DNA from: Bacteroidia bacterium
GTDB lineage: Bacteria; Bacteroidota; Bacteroidia; Bacteroidales; VadinHA17
Direction of reading: 5' to 3'
Assembly: GCA_026391555.1 (NCBI GenBank)
Contig: JAPLEB010000060.1
Span: forward strand, 17,030 to 81,029
Length of the DNA stretch: 64,000 bases
Shown piece by piece: positions 45,458 to 54,514 of the stretch. The notes beneath the pieces were generated by a model. That model made no database searches. It was not told the DNA's origin and worked only from the letters and a program-made list of their open reading frames with translations. Position 1 is the first letter of the stretch. Every line of letters begins with the position of its first letter. A program made the translations under genes and the position numbers.

Positions 45458-46144
45458 ATAAGAAGCAGATTATTTGTGACTATAGTTGTTGCAATGGGAT
45501 TATCATCTTTTATTTCGGTTTTTTCCCAGGAAGATCCTGTTTCTGAATTTAGTGCAGGTGCCGATATTTACAGCAACTACATTTGGCGAGGAACCAAGTT
45601 TGGAACTGGTCCAGCCATTCAGCCAACGATTAAATATTCCGGGAGTTCATTCACCGCAGGGGCATGGGGTTCAGTCGATTTTTCAGGCTACCAGGAAGCT
45701 GACCTGTACTTCTATTTTTCACTCCCGGCCGGATTAAGTCTGGGTTTAACAGATTATTATTACCCGGGACTAAATTATTTTGACTATTCCGACACGTCAG
45801 GCAGCCATGCGTTCGAAATAAACCTTGGGCTTTCAAAGGGCAATTTCAGCCTGGCTGCTAACTATATTTTAAATAAAGCGGGTGGAGCTGCTTCATTAGG
45901 AGGGGATAAGTATTTTGAGGCAAAATATTCTTTTAAATCATTTAATTTGTTTATCGGAGCCGGCGATGGCTGGCATACATATAATTCTGCTACCGGGAAA
46001 GATAAATTTGCTATCTGCAATCTGGGACTGGGGACTTCAAAAATCATCAAAGTAACAGATACTTTCAGCATACCTGTAACAGGACAACTGTTGTTTAATC
46101 CCGATAAGGAACAAATGTATATTGTAGTCGGATTTACATTTTAA
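45449..46144 (+). CDS. TorF-like outer-membrane beta-barrel protein
   Basis: 231 residues. Signal peptide (RLFVTIVVAMGLSSFISVFSQ), then VSEFSAGADIYSNYIWRGTKF, the start typical of TorF/putative-porin barrels. Alternating strands follow (FTAGAWGSVDFSG, EADLYFYFSLPAGLSLGLTDYYYPG), and the terminal strand MYIVVGFTF ends in Phe, as expected for BAM-inserted proteins. Cargo unknown. It is preceded by the second 105-bp leader and is the last gene of the padR block. Confidence 0.82.
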   Translation: MMKIRSRLFVTIVVAMGLSSFISVFSQEDPVSEFSAGADIYSNYIWRGTKFGTGPAIQPTIKYSGSSFTAGAWGSVDFSGYQEADLYFYFSLPAGLSLGLTDYYYPGLNYFDYSDTSGSHAFEINLGLSKGNFSLAANYILNKAGGAASLGGDKYFEAKYSFKSFNLFIGAGDGWHTYNSATGKDKFAICNLGLGTSKIIKVTDTFSIPVTGQLLFNPDKEQMYIVVGFTF

Positions 46145-46267
46145 GTCTGGAAATTTTTAATCGGTTTTTTCTGCATTAAATAAACTTTTAAAATCACAAA
46201 TTACTACAGAATTTTTGTTCTTCTTTACATCCGATTTTTTATATATTGCAGAACGAATTCCGAAACC

Positions 46268-47518
46268 ATGATACTCCGGCAAACAAGGTTTTTCATTTTC
46301 CTGTTTCATTCTTTGCTTCCACTGGTTGTCTTTCCCCAATCCAGAACATTAGATTACTATTTAAATGAAGGGATATGCAACAGCCCTTTGCTTAAAGATC
46401 TTCAGAACCAGTTGAATACAACTTCTTTCGATACTCTTCTGATACAGGCTGCAAAAAAACCTCAGATTGAAGCAGTATCACAATTATTATATTCTCCTGT
46501 TTACGGCAAATTCGGTTATGATGAGGTTATTACAGATGGTGGCAATTATCAGGCAGTAGCAGCTGTATCACAAAGCATATTCAACAGGAAGGGAATCGAA
46601 AATAAATACAAAACAATCGGGATTCAAAGCCAGTCGATCAGCAATACAGCAAAACTTTCAGTGGCAGAATTGAAGAAAACCATTACCAATCAATTTCTCA
46701 CTTGCTGTTCAGATTTCAGCGAACTCTCATTTAACCGGTCATTTTTCGAACTTATGCAGAACGAAAATGAAATTGTAAAACAATTTGTTAATAATGGAAT
46801 TTGCAACCAGACTGATTACCTGTCGTTACTCGTCGAAACACAGGGTCAGGAAGTGCTTGTTAATCAGCTTCAAAATCAATACAGGAAAGATTTAGGGCTT
46901 CTTAATCAACTTTGCGGTTTGAATGATACGACATTGTATGAGCTCCAGGTACCGCTATTAGATTTGAAGGAAGTAATTGATGTTTCGGGTTCACCATTTT
47001 TCAGACAATTCATAATTGACAGTATTAATATCGTAAATGAGAAAAGCGCAATAGAAATAAGGTATAAACCAAAAGTCAGATGGTTTGCTGATGCCGGCGT
47101 TCTCACCAGCACACCGTTGAATTTTTACCGGCATTTTGGTTACAGTGCCGGGATCAGCCTTAATGTACCGATTTATGACGGGCATCAAAAAAGTATTGAA
47201 AAACAAAAGTTGGATTTGTCAGAGAATACAAGATTGTTATATAAAAGCAATTCCCGGAAGCAGTATAACCAGCAAATTCTCCAATTGAATGAAGAGTTGA
47301 AAGGAATGCGTGAGGTAAAAGCTCAACTTGAGAGACAACTGGCAACTTCAAAACAGCTCACCGCGTCTCTAAAAGCACAACTTGAAACCGGAATAATCCG
47401 GATGACTGATTATATAAATTCTATTAAGAATTTCAGAAACATTAACAGAAACCTTAATTTGGCCTGCATTCAGATTCTTCAGATCATTAATGAAATGAAC
47501 TATCTGGCGACATTTTAA
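46268..47518 (+). CDS. TolC-family outer-membrane protein (RND set)
   Basis: 416 residues. Signal peptide (RFFIFLFHSLLPLVVFPQ) then two OEP-like coiled-coil halves: RTLDYYLNEGICNSPLLKD at the start and QLETGIIRMTDYINSIKNFRNINRNLN near the end, with a barrel strand FGYSAGISLNVPIYDGHQ in between. The length is close to TolC-family norms. It is 39 nt upstream of the adaptor gene and provides the outer-membrane duct for the RND pump. Confidence 0.88.
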   Translation: MILRQTRFFIFLFHSLLPLVVFPQSRTLDYYLNEGICNSPLLKDLQNQLNTTSFDTLLIQAAKKPQIEAVSQLLYSPVYGKFGYDEVITDGGNYQAVAAVSQSIFNRKGIENKYKTIGIQSQSISNTAKLSVAELKKTITNQFLTCCSDFSELSFNRSFFELMQNENEIVKQFVNNGICNQTDYLSLLVETQGQEVLVNQLQNQYRKDLGLLNQLCGLNDTTLYELQVPLLDLKEVIDVSGSPFFRQFIIDSINIVNEKSAIEIRYKPKVRWFADAGVLTSTPLNFYRHFGYSAGISLNVPIYDGHQKSIEKQKLDLSENTRLLYKSNSRKQYNQQILQLNEELKGMREVKAQLERQLATSKQLTASLKAQLETGIIRMTDYINSIKNFRNINRNLNLACIQILQIINEMNYLATF

Positions 47519-47557
47519 TAAATTTTAATTGAAATAACCCGGGAAAAAACTATCATA

Positions 47558-48487
47558 ATGTTACCAGGAAATATTAAATACTGCAATTACCTTTTTATTG
47601 CCGGTTTTATTCTGGCGGTTTCTGCCTGCCGGTCTACTACAGGGAGCACAGAAGAGGGAACCGTTGTTAAAACACCTGTCACCGTTGTGTCGGTTACTTT
47701 TAAACCGATTTCGGAAACAATTGAGTTACCGGCTGTAACTGTCTTTCTTAATAAGAACATAATCAGGTCCTCAACAACAGGAACAATTGATACCATATCT
47801 GTTTCTCCCGGAGATTTTGTAAGCAACGGACAGCTCCTTTTTACTCTTAAAACCCGCGAAGCATCTGCTGTCCGAAATTCCTTGCCGGGTGATTCAAGTC
47901 TGGTTTTTATAGGCATAATTAAAATTGTATCTCCAAAGGAAGGTGTAATTAGTTCTATATCGCATCAGACCGGTGACTTTGTCCAGGAGGGCGATGAACT
48001 CGCTGTTGTTTCCGAACAGAATAGCCTTGTTTTTATCCTTGAAGTACCATTTGAGCTTAGAGGCATTGTTGAAAAAAGCAATACCTGCTCGTTAAAACTG
48101 CCCGATAATACAGTCATAACAGGAACAATTAAAGGGAAGCTTCCTGAGATGGATGTTCAATCGCAGGCTATAAGTTATTTTGTTAAACCTGCTGCCACCA
48201 GCCGGCTTCCAGAGAACCTGATTGCAGTTGCAGGTATTATCAAAAACAGCAAGACAAGCGCAGCCGTCCTGCCCAAACTGGCAATACTTGGCGATGAGAC
48301 ACAGACTGAATTCTGGGTGATGAAAGTGGTAAATGATAGCACCGCCATTAAAGTCCCTGTCCGGAAAGGAATTGAAAACAACGATGAGGTCGAGATATTG
48401 GATCCTGCGTTCCAGTCTACTGACAGAGTGATACTTACAGGAAATTACGGTCTTCCTGATACTGCCTCTGTGATAGTAATGAAATAA
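47558..48487 (+). CDS. RND efflux periplasmic adaptor lipoprotein (short form)
   Basis: 309 residues. The lipobox is in FILAVSACRSTTG (Cys around residue 24). The lipoyl halves are TGTIDTISVSPGDFVSNGQLLFTL and SPKEGVISSISHQTGDFVQEGDELAVV. Only about 25 residues separate them, so the usual alpha-helical hairpin that reaches TolC is essentially absent. A beta-barrel and membrane-proximal domain follow (VRKGIENNDEVEILD). It ends 4 nt before the permease ATG. Confidence 0.88.
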   Translation: MLPGNIKYCNYLFIAGFILAVSACRSTTGSTEEGTVVKTPVTVVSVTFKPISETIELPAVTVFLNKNIIRSSTTGTIDTISVSPGDFVSNGQLLFTLKTREASAVRNSLPGDSSLVFIGIIKIVSPKEGVISSISHQTGDFVQEGDELAVVSEQNSLVFILEVPFELRGIVEKSNTCSLKLPDNTVITGTIKGKLPEMDVQSQAISYFVKPAATSRLPENLIAVAGIIKNSKTSAAVLPKLAILGDETQTEFWVMKVVNDSTAIKVPVRKGIENNDEVEILDPAFQSTDRVILTGNYGLPDTASVIVMK

Positions 48488-48491
48488 GTTG

Positions 48492-51400
48492 ATGAAGAAT
48501 TTCTTCCTTGAGTATAAAAACCCTGTTTCAGTTGTCCTGGCAGTAATAATAGCAGGCGGGCTGTTTTTTTACAGCAGTATCCCGACTTCTCTTTTTCCTG
48601 AGATTACTTTTCCCAAGATCAAGATCATCGCCGATAACGGTGAACAACCGGTCGATAAGATGATGATTTCCGTTACCCGCCCGTTGGAAGATGCTATAAA
48701 GCAGGTACCCGATCTGAATATGCTCAGGAGTGCCACCAGCCGCGGTACATGCGAGATATCTGCTTTTCTGAACTGGGATGCAGATATCAATGTAAATCAG
48801 CAGATGATGGAATCAAGGATATCACAAATAAGAAATCAGCTTCCTTCAGGCGTCACAATCCAGATTGAAAAGATGAATCCATCAATTCTTCCGGTAATCG
48901 GATACACTATAGAAAGTGATAAAAAATCTCCGATTGAGCTAAACATGATTGCTACTTATATCGTTAAACCGTTTCTTTCTCAGATAGAAGGTGTATCGTC
49001 GGTAGGTATTATAGGAGGAAAAACCAAAGAGTACTGGATTGAGCTCAACAAGCAGAAAATGATGGCCTTAGCCATCACACCTGAGACGATAAGAGATGTC
49101 CTGAGTCAGAACCATTTTATAAGTTCAAATGGTTATCTGTCCGACTACCGGAGGCTCTACCTGACAATAACCGATGCGTCTCTCTATAATTTGGATGATA
49201 TTTCCAATGCTGTGATACGAAACGATGGTAAGAGAATAGTAAAACTGAAGGATTTTGCAGAAATAATTGTCCGCGAGAAAACGGAGTATACCAGGATAAA
49301 TGCAAATGGCCGGCAGGGTTTGCTTGTGGCAATATTGAAACAACCCGGTGCCAACCTTATTAATCTCTCAAAAAATGTAGCTGAGAAAAAGAAAGATCTT
49401 GAGAAAATACTTCCTGCAGATGTTCATCTCTCTCTGTATTATGATCAGGCTGATTTTGTTCAGGGAGCAATCAGGAGTGTCAACGATAGTATATGGGTTG
49501 GTCTTTTGCTCGCAATCATTGTTGCAATAATGTTTCTGCGATCATTCCGTGCCAGTGCTACAATTCTTGTAACAATCCCGGTTACCCTCTTTTTAACCAT
49601 TATTGTGCTTTATTGTATCGGATATACTCTGAATATAATGACCTTTGGCGCTATTGCAGCAGCAATCGGCTTAATAATTGACGATGCTGTAGTTGTGGTT
49701 GAACAGATACACCGGACTCACGAGGAATACCCCGAGAGACCTTCAAAACAGCTTGTTCATCAGGCAATTAATTATCTTATTCCCTCTATGGTCGGGTCAT
49801 CGATAAGTACCATTGTCATCTTTTTTCCCTTTATGTTGCTTGGAGGTGTCGCCGGGGCATACTTCAATGTTTTGACCAATACCATGATAATAACACTGGT
49901 CTGCTCATTCCTTGTTACGTGGATCGGATTGCCGGTTATATATATATGGTTATCAGGGCTCAAACCCTTATTTCCTTTAAAGAAAAAACAGACCATTAAA
50001 ATCGTAAAAAGCAGGACATGGGTGAGCTTTTCCATTAAGAACCCTTCTATAAGTATATTATTCCTGATTATTCTTGCAGGTTCGATAGTATATATTCTTC
50101 CAAGACTTGAGACTGGTTTTCTTCCTGAAATGGATGAAGGGTCTATTGTACTTGACTATAAATCACCCCCGGGAACCTCTCTGGATGAGACAGACAGGAT
50201 ACTGAAAGAGGTTGAAAAAATAATTGTCACAATACCTGAGTTCGAGACATATTCAAGGAGGACCGGGGCACAGATGGGGTTCTTTATAACTGAACCAAAC
50301 GATGGAGATTTTCTTATCCAACTAAAAAAGGACAGGAAGCGTAGTACTGAAGAGGTGATTGATGACATCAGGAAAAGAGTGGAAGCGTCACAACCTGCCT
50401 TACAGATTGATTTTGGCCAGGTGATCGGAGACATGCTTGGAGATCTGATGGAATCAGTTCAGCCTATTGAAATAAAAATATTTGGCAGCGATCAGGAGAA
50501 ACTTAATGAACTATCATCCCAGATTGCATCGGAAATTGAAAACATTGTTGGAATAGAAGATATTTTCGACGGTATCTTAATTGCCGGTCCTTATATCGAT
50601 ATTATTCCTGATCAGAAAAAACTTGCTCAGTTCAATGTCACACCTGCATCATTTCAATTCCAGGTGCAGACTATGATGGGGGGCAATATTGTCGGAAGTG
50701 TCCCTGAAAAGGAACAACTTACAGATATCAGAATGATTTATCCCAACAGTACAAAAAACGGACTTAGCCAGATTAAGGACGAGTTTATTTTTCTTCCTGA
50801 CGGCAAACTTAAACCGATTTCAAGCTTCGCTGCATTCAGTGTTAAAAGGGGAGTTGCGGAGTTGAACAGGGAAAACCTTAAATCAGTTTCAATAGTAACG
50901 GCAAGACTTAATAACCGGGATATTGGAAGTGCAATAAAAGAAATCCGGAAAATTATTAATTCAAAATTCTTTCTTCCACAGGGTTATCATATTGAATATG
51001 GCGGTATGTATGCCGAACAGCAGAAGTCATTTAATGAGCTTCTTACTATACTTATTCTTTCCAGCTTGCTCATATTTGCCCTTATGTTATTCCTTTTCAA
51101 AGATTTCAGGGCTGCATTCTCAATACTTTTTATTGCAGTTTTTGGTCTTTCCGGAAGTCTTATAGCGCTATTCATTACTAATACGCCCTTGAACGTAGGA
51201 AGCTATACCGGATTGATTATGATTGTCGGTATAATCGGAGAAAATGCAATTTTTTCATTCCAGCAGTTTATGACAAACAGGGCAACCGGGTCGGTTGATG
51301 AATCGCTTGTCTTTGCTATCTCGACAAGATTGCGACCCAAGCTTATGACTGCCTTAGGTGCAATCATAGCCCTTTTGCCACTTGCCACCGGTATCGGAAC

Positions 51401-51539
51401 AGGAGCGCAAATGCATCAACCATTGGCAATTGCAGTTATTGGCGGCTTTATCATTGCCCTGCCTCTCCTGCTGATTGTTTTCCCTACTATACTGAGGATA
51501 GTTTACAAATCAAAAAAAATACCACTGGAGGGGATTTGA
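48492..51539 (+). CDS. RND-family efflux permease
   Basis: 1015 residues from the ATG at 48492. Typical RND order: helix 1 with NPVSVVLAVIIAGGLFFYS, porter domains (FPEITFPKIKIIADN, TRPLEDAIKQVPDL), helix 4 with GLIIDDAVVVVEQIHR (Asp-Asp proton relay), a second periplasmic half, and helices 7-12. In helix 10 the AcrB lysine is replaced: VGIIGENAI has Glu where AcrB has Lys, as in heavy-metal pumps. Substrate class is therefore open (drug, metal or lipid). Last gene of the tripartite operon. Confidence 0.93.
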   Translation: MKNFFLEYKNPVSVVLAVIIAGGLFFYSSIPTSLFPEITFPKIKIIADNGEQPVDKMMISVTRPLEDAIKQVPDLNMLRSATSRGTCEISAFLNWDADINVNQQMMESRISQIRNQLPSGVTIQIEKMNPSILPVIGYTIESDKKSPIELNMIATYIVKPFLSQIEGVSSVGIIGGKTKEYWIELNKQKMMALAITPETIRDVLSQNHFISSNGYLSDYRRLYLTITDASLYNLDDISNAVIRNDGKRIVKLKDFAEIIVREKTEYTRINANGRQGLLVAILKQPGANLINLSKNVAEKKKDLEKILPADVHLSLYYDQADFVQGAIRSVNDSIWVGLLLAIIVAIMFLRSFRASATILVTIPVTLFLTIIVLYCIGYTLNIMTFGAIAAAIGLIIDDAVVVVEQIHRTHEEYPERPSKQLVHQAINYLIPSMVGSSISTIVIFFPFMLLGGVAGAYFNVLTNTMIITLVCSFLVTWIGLPVIYIWLSGLKPLFPLKKKQTIKIVKSRTWVSFSIKNPSISILFLIILAGSIVYILPRLETGFLPEMDEGSIVLDYKSPPGTSLDETDRILKEVEKIIVTIPEFETYSRRTGAQMGFFITEPNDGDFLIQLKKDRKRSTEEVIDDIRKRVEASQPALQIDFGQVIGDMLGDLMESVQPIEIKIFGSDQEKLNELSSQIASEIENIVGIEDIFDGILIAGPYIDIIPDQKKLAQFNVTPASFQFQVQTMMGGNIVGSVPEKEQLTDIRMIYPNSTKNGLSQIKDEFIFLPDGKLKPISSFAAFSVKRGVAELNRENLKSVSIVTARLNNRDIGSAIKEIRKIINSKFFLPQGYHIEYGGMYAEQQKSFNELLTILILSSLLIFALMLFLFKDFRAAFSILFIAVFGLSGSLIALFITNTPLNVGSYTGLIMIVGIIGENAIFSFQQFMTNRATGSVDESLVFAISTRLRPKLMTALGAIIALLPLATGIGTGAQMHQPLAIAVIGGFIIALPLLLIVFPTILRIVYKSKKIPLEGI

Positions 51540-51690
51540 CTTCGCCGGGCTCGCAGAAGCTTGCTTGAATTCAACCCTTCAACCTTCTTCAACTTTTATC
51601 TTTTCCTCCCCTGCAGGCTGGCTCTTTCGCTAAATTTGCCCACCAGTCAAATTTTTTACGCTCGGCCCTGTCTTTTATCTTATTATTTCC

Positions 51691-51698
51691 TACATTTG
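51691..51698 (+). promoter_or_regulatory. -7-like promoter element before the YifB gene
   Basis: TACATTTG fits TAnnTTTG and lies 37 nt before the ATG at 51736. The -33 position is T-rich but has no exact TTTG. Confidence 0.45.
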
Positions 51699-51735
51699 AT
51701 ACTGTGTTTCCTAATGTGCTAGTAAACTTAATATT

Positions 51736-53274
51736 ATGTTAGTAAGAACATTTGCCAGTGCCGTTACAGGTATTGATGCGGTGACAGTTACAATTGAAGT
51801 TAACGTGTCGCGCGGTATCCGTTTTTTTCTTGTGGGGTTGCCTGATGTTGCAGTGAAAGAAAGCCAGCAGAGAATTGAATCAGCTCTGCGTGCACTTAAT
51901 TATCACTGGCCAGGTAAACAAGTGGTTATAAATATGGCCCCGGCAGATATCCGGAAGGAGGGATCTTCGTACGACCTCCCATTGGCTTTAGGTATCCTTG
52001 CTGCTGATGAAAAAGTCATAAAAGGTGAGATTGAGTCATATGTTTTAATGGGAGAACTATCGCTTGATGGTACTCTGCAACCGGTTAGGGGAGTCCTCCC
52101 TATAGCTCTGAGAGCCAGGGAAGAGGGATTTAAAGGAGTTATTGTACCTGTTAAAAATGCTCGGGAGGCTGCGGTTGTAGACAGCCTGGATGTATATGGA
52201 ATGGAAAATCTTGGCGATGTGGTTGATTTTTTTAACGGCATCCGGAAATTCAGTCCGGTAAAAGTTGACCTGTTGGAGATATTTGCCAATGAAGCAAACA
52301 AATATGATGTTGATTTTTCAGATGTAAGGGGTCAGGAGAATGTTAAGCGTGCCCTCGAGGTAGCTGCTGCCGGTGGTCATAATATTATCATGATTGGTCC
52401 GCCAGGAGCAGGTAAAACCATGTTAGCCAAGCGATTACCAACAATTATCCCACCTCTTACGCTGGAAGAAGCTCTTGAGACAACAAAGATACATTCAGTA
52501 GCCGGCAAGATTGACTACCATACAGCACTGATGACAAAGAGGCCATTCCGGTCGCCCCATCATACAATTTCAGATGTGGCACTCGTTGGTGGCGGCACTT
52601 TCCCTCAGCCCGGAGAAATTTCCCTTGGACATAACGGGGTGTTGTTCCTAGATGAACTGCCTGAATTCAAACGGTCAGTACTTGAAGTTATGCGACAACC
52701 TATTGAGGACAGGGTAATTACCATTTCAAGAGCAAAATCAACAGTTGACTATCCGGCCAGTTTCATGCTTGTAGCTTCCATGAATCCATGTCCATGCGGG
52801 TTTCATAATCACCCTGAAAAAGAGTGCATGTGCTCACCGGGAATGGTGCAAAAGTACCTGAACAGGATATCAGGTCCTTTACTTGATCGTATTGACATCC
52901 ATATTGAAGTTGTTCCTGTTAATTACGACAAACTTTCCGATTCAGGGAAAGTTGAACATTCATCCGTCGTCCGCGACAGGGTTGTCCGAGCCAGGTCAAT
53001 CCAGGCAAAACGATTTGAGGCAGTAAAAGGGGTATATTCAAACTCACAGATGTCATCGTCGATGCAGCGAAAATACTGCCAATTGGATGAATCGGGAGGA
53101 AGACTGCTTAAAACCGCAATGGATATAAGAGGGCTTTCGGCCCGTGCTTATGACAGGATATTGAAAGTTTCCAGGACCATTGCAGACCTGGGCGATTCTG
53201 AAAACATTACTGCCGAACATATCTCAGAAGCAATAAACTACCGCAATCTTGACAGAGAAGGATGGGCCGGGTGA
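51736..53274 (+). CDS. comM: YifB/ComM-family Mg-chelatase-like AAA+ ATPase
   Basis: 512 residues, normal for the family. The N-terminal Lon-protease-like domain has LVGLPDVAVKESQQRIESAL and MGELSLDGTLQPVRGVLP. The AAA+ core has Walker A GPPGAGKTMLAKRLP, Walker B NGVLFLDELPEF and PCPCGFHNHPEKECMCS, a cysteine cluster typical of the family. A C-terminal Mg-chelatase segment follows. ComM helicases promote branch migration during natural transformation; in Bacteroidota the role is unproven. Confidence 0.93.
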   Translation: MLVRTFASAVTGIDAVTVTIEVNVSRGIRFFLVGLPDVAVKESQQRIESALRALNYHWPGKQVVINMAPADIRKEGSSYDLPLALGILAADEKVIKGEIESYVLMGELSLDGTLQPVRGVLPIALRAREEGFKGVIVPVKNAREAAVVDSLDVYGMENLGDVVDFFNGIRKFSPVKVDLLEIFANEANKYDVDFSDVRGQENVKRALEVAAAGGHNIIMIGPPGAGKTMLAKRLPTIIPPLTLEEALETTKIHSVAGKIDYHTALMTKRPFRSPHHTISDVALVGGGTFPQPGEISLGHNGVLFLDELPEFKRSVLEVMRQPIEDRVITISRAKSTVDYPASFMLVASMNPCPCGFHNHPEKECMCSPGMVQKYLNRISGPLLDRIDIHIEVVPVNYDKLSDSGKVEHSSVVRDRVVRARSIQAKRFEAVKGVYSNSQMSSSMQRKYCQLDESGGRLLKTAMDIRGLSARAYDRILKVSRTIADLGDSENITAEHISEAINYRNLDREGWAG

Positions 53275-53287
53275 GTTTGTATTTGCT

Positions 53288-53295
53288 TATCTTTG
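53288..53295 (+). promoter_or_regulatory. -7-like promoter element before the SiaB-like gene
   Basis: TATCTTTG followed by TACGTG, a good -7 match. No TTTG at the right -33 spacing. It would leave a leader of about 100 nt before the ATG at 53399. Confidence 0.4.
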
Positions 53296-53398
53296 TACGT
53301 GAAAATGGAACTTAAAAACTCTTTCTTTCGATTTTTTTTGTGGAATAATCAAATTTTACTACTTTTATAATCTTATTAACATACCTGATCTTTTTTGC

Positions 53399-54514
53399 AT
53401 GGATCTTACGCGCCGTATTCGCGATAAAATGATGAAAGAACGCCTTATGTTTGTATACAGGGGCGTTGTGACAAATGAAAATTCTGTTCACCTTCTCATG
53501 CTTCTTGAAAAAGAGATGGAGAATTCAGAATTTGGATTTGTCGGGAGGAAAAGACTTTTTATGTTTGTACTTGAGAGTCTTCAGAATGTTTCAAGGCACA
53601 GCAATAAGAGTCAGTATGCCGGCATGTCACTGGTTGTTTACTCCAAAACTGACACCGGCTATACGGTGACCACAGGAAATGTTCTTCCATCTGCCAGTAT
53701 TAATGATTTAAAAGAAAAACTGGATGAGATCAATAATCTTGAAACAAAAGAGATAAGGAATGTTTACAGGCAAATGCTTAGTACATCGGAATTCAGCAGC
53801 AAGGGAGGAGCAGGACTGGGGCTGATTGAGATGGCAAAAAAAACAGGCAATAAACTCGATTATGATTTTGTTCCACTTGATAATGAATATTCCTATTTTA
53901 TTTTAAGCAAGACAGTTGACTCAGGCGGAGTTGGAATGCATTATAGTGAGAAAGAAAAGCCTTTTCATGGTAAATCTGTTGCCCAGCTTGAAAGAATTAT
54001 GGCTGAAAACAATATTTATCTGATCTGGTCGGGACATATTTCACCAGACGTTGGGAAAGAAGTTCTCTCCTTCACGGAAACAAAACTTGCAGAAGAAGAT
54101 ATAGAATCAAATCTTAGGAAGAGGGTGTTCAGCATTCTTATTGAGATACTTGAAAATGTTGCAAAATACAGCCCGGGCAGGGAGCCTGAAGAGCAATTAG
54201 GAATGCCCGTTGCAATGATCAGAATGGAGGATAAAGTATATTCTCTTACGACCGGAAATCTTATACTGAATACAGAAGTTGATCAACTAAAGGAAAAACT
54301 CGATACTATAAATAAGTATGACAGGGTTGGTCTCAAAGAGCTCTTCAGAAAATCCCTCTCAGGGCAGACTATCAGTACCGACAGCACCGGGAATATGGGA
54401 CTTATTGATATGGCAAGGAAATCAGGAAGCAAACTGTTATACCAGTTTGAAAAGATTAATGATCTATATTCTTATTATACTTTAACAGTTAAGGTCGAAG
54501 ACAGAACTTCTTAA
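53399..54514 (+). CDS. SiaB-family (DUF6272) protein, tandem duplication
   Basis: 371 residues made of two copies of a SiaB-like GHKL-related module. Copy 1 spans about 10-175: RLFMFVLESLQNVSRHSNKS as N-box, then a tail SSKGGAGLGLIEMAKKTGNKL. Copy 2 spans about 195-368: VFSILIEILENVAKYSPGRE, then STGNMGLIDMARKSGSKL. Copy 1 keeps a richer Gly box (GGAGLGL) than copy 2 (GNMGL). SiaB acts as a kinase on the anti-sigma-antagonist-like SiaC in Pseudomonas; no SiaC gene is adjacent here. The normal family size is about half of this. The 3' end overlaps lpxH convergently by 4 nt. Confidence 0.8.
   Translation: MDLTRRIRDKMMKERLMFVYRGVVTNENSVHLLMLLEKEMENSEFGFVGRKRLFMFVLESLQNVSRHSNKSQYAGMSLVVYSKTDTGYTVTTGNVLPSASINDLKEKLDEINNLETKEIRNVYRQMLSTSEFSSKGGAGLGLIEMAKKTGNKLDYDFVPLDNEYSYFILSKTVDSGGVGMHYSEKEKPFHGKSVAQLERIMAENNIYLIWSGHISPDVGKEVLSFTETKLAEEDIESNLRKRVFSILIEILENVAKYSPGREPEEQLGMPVAMIRMEDKVYSLTTGNLILNTEVDQLKEKLDTINKYDRVGLKELFRKSLSGQTISTDSTGNMGLIDMARKSGSKLLYQFEKINDLYSYYTLTVKVEDRTS

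Noticed and set aside
37489..51560. Short similarity GCCGGGxTCxCAGAAG near 37490 (minus) and 51544 (plus), each after an operon end
   Set aside because: Only about 14 of 16 bases match and there is no extension; too short to call a repeat without a genome-wide count.
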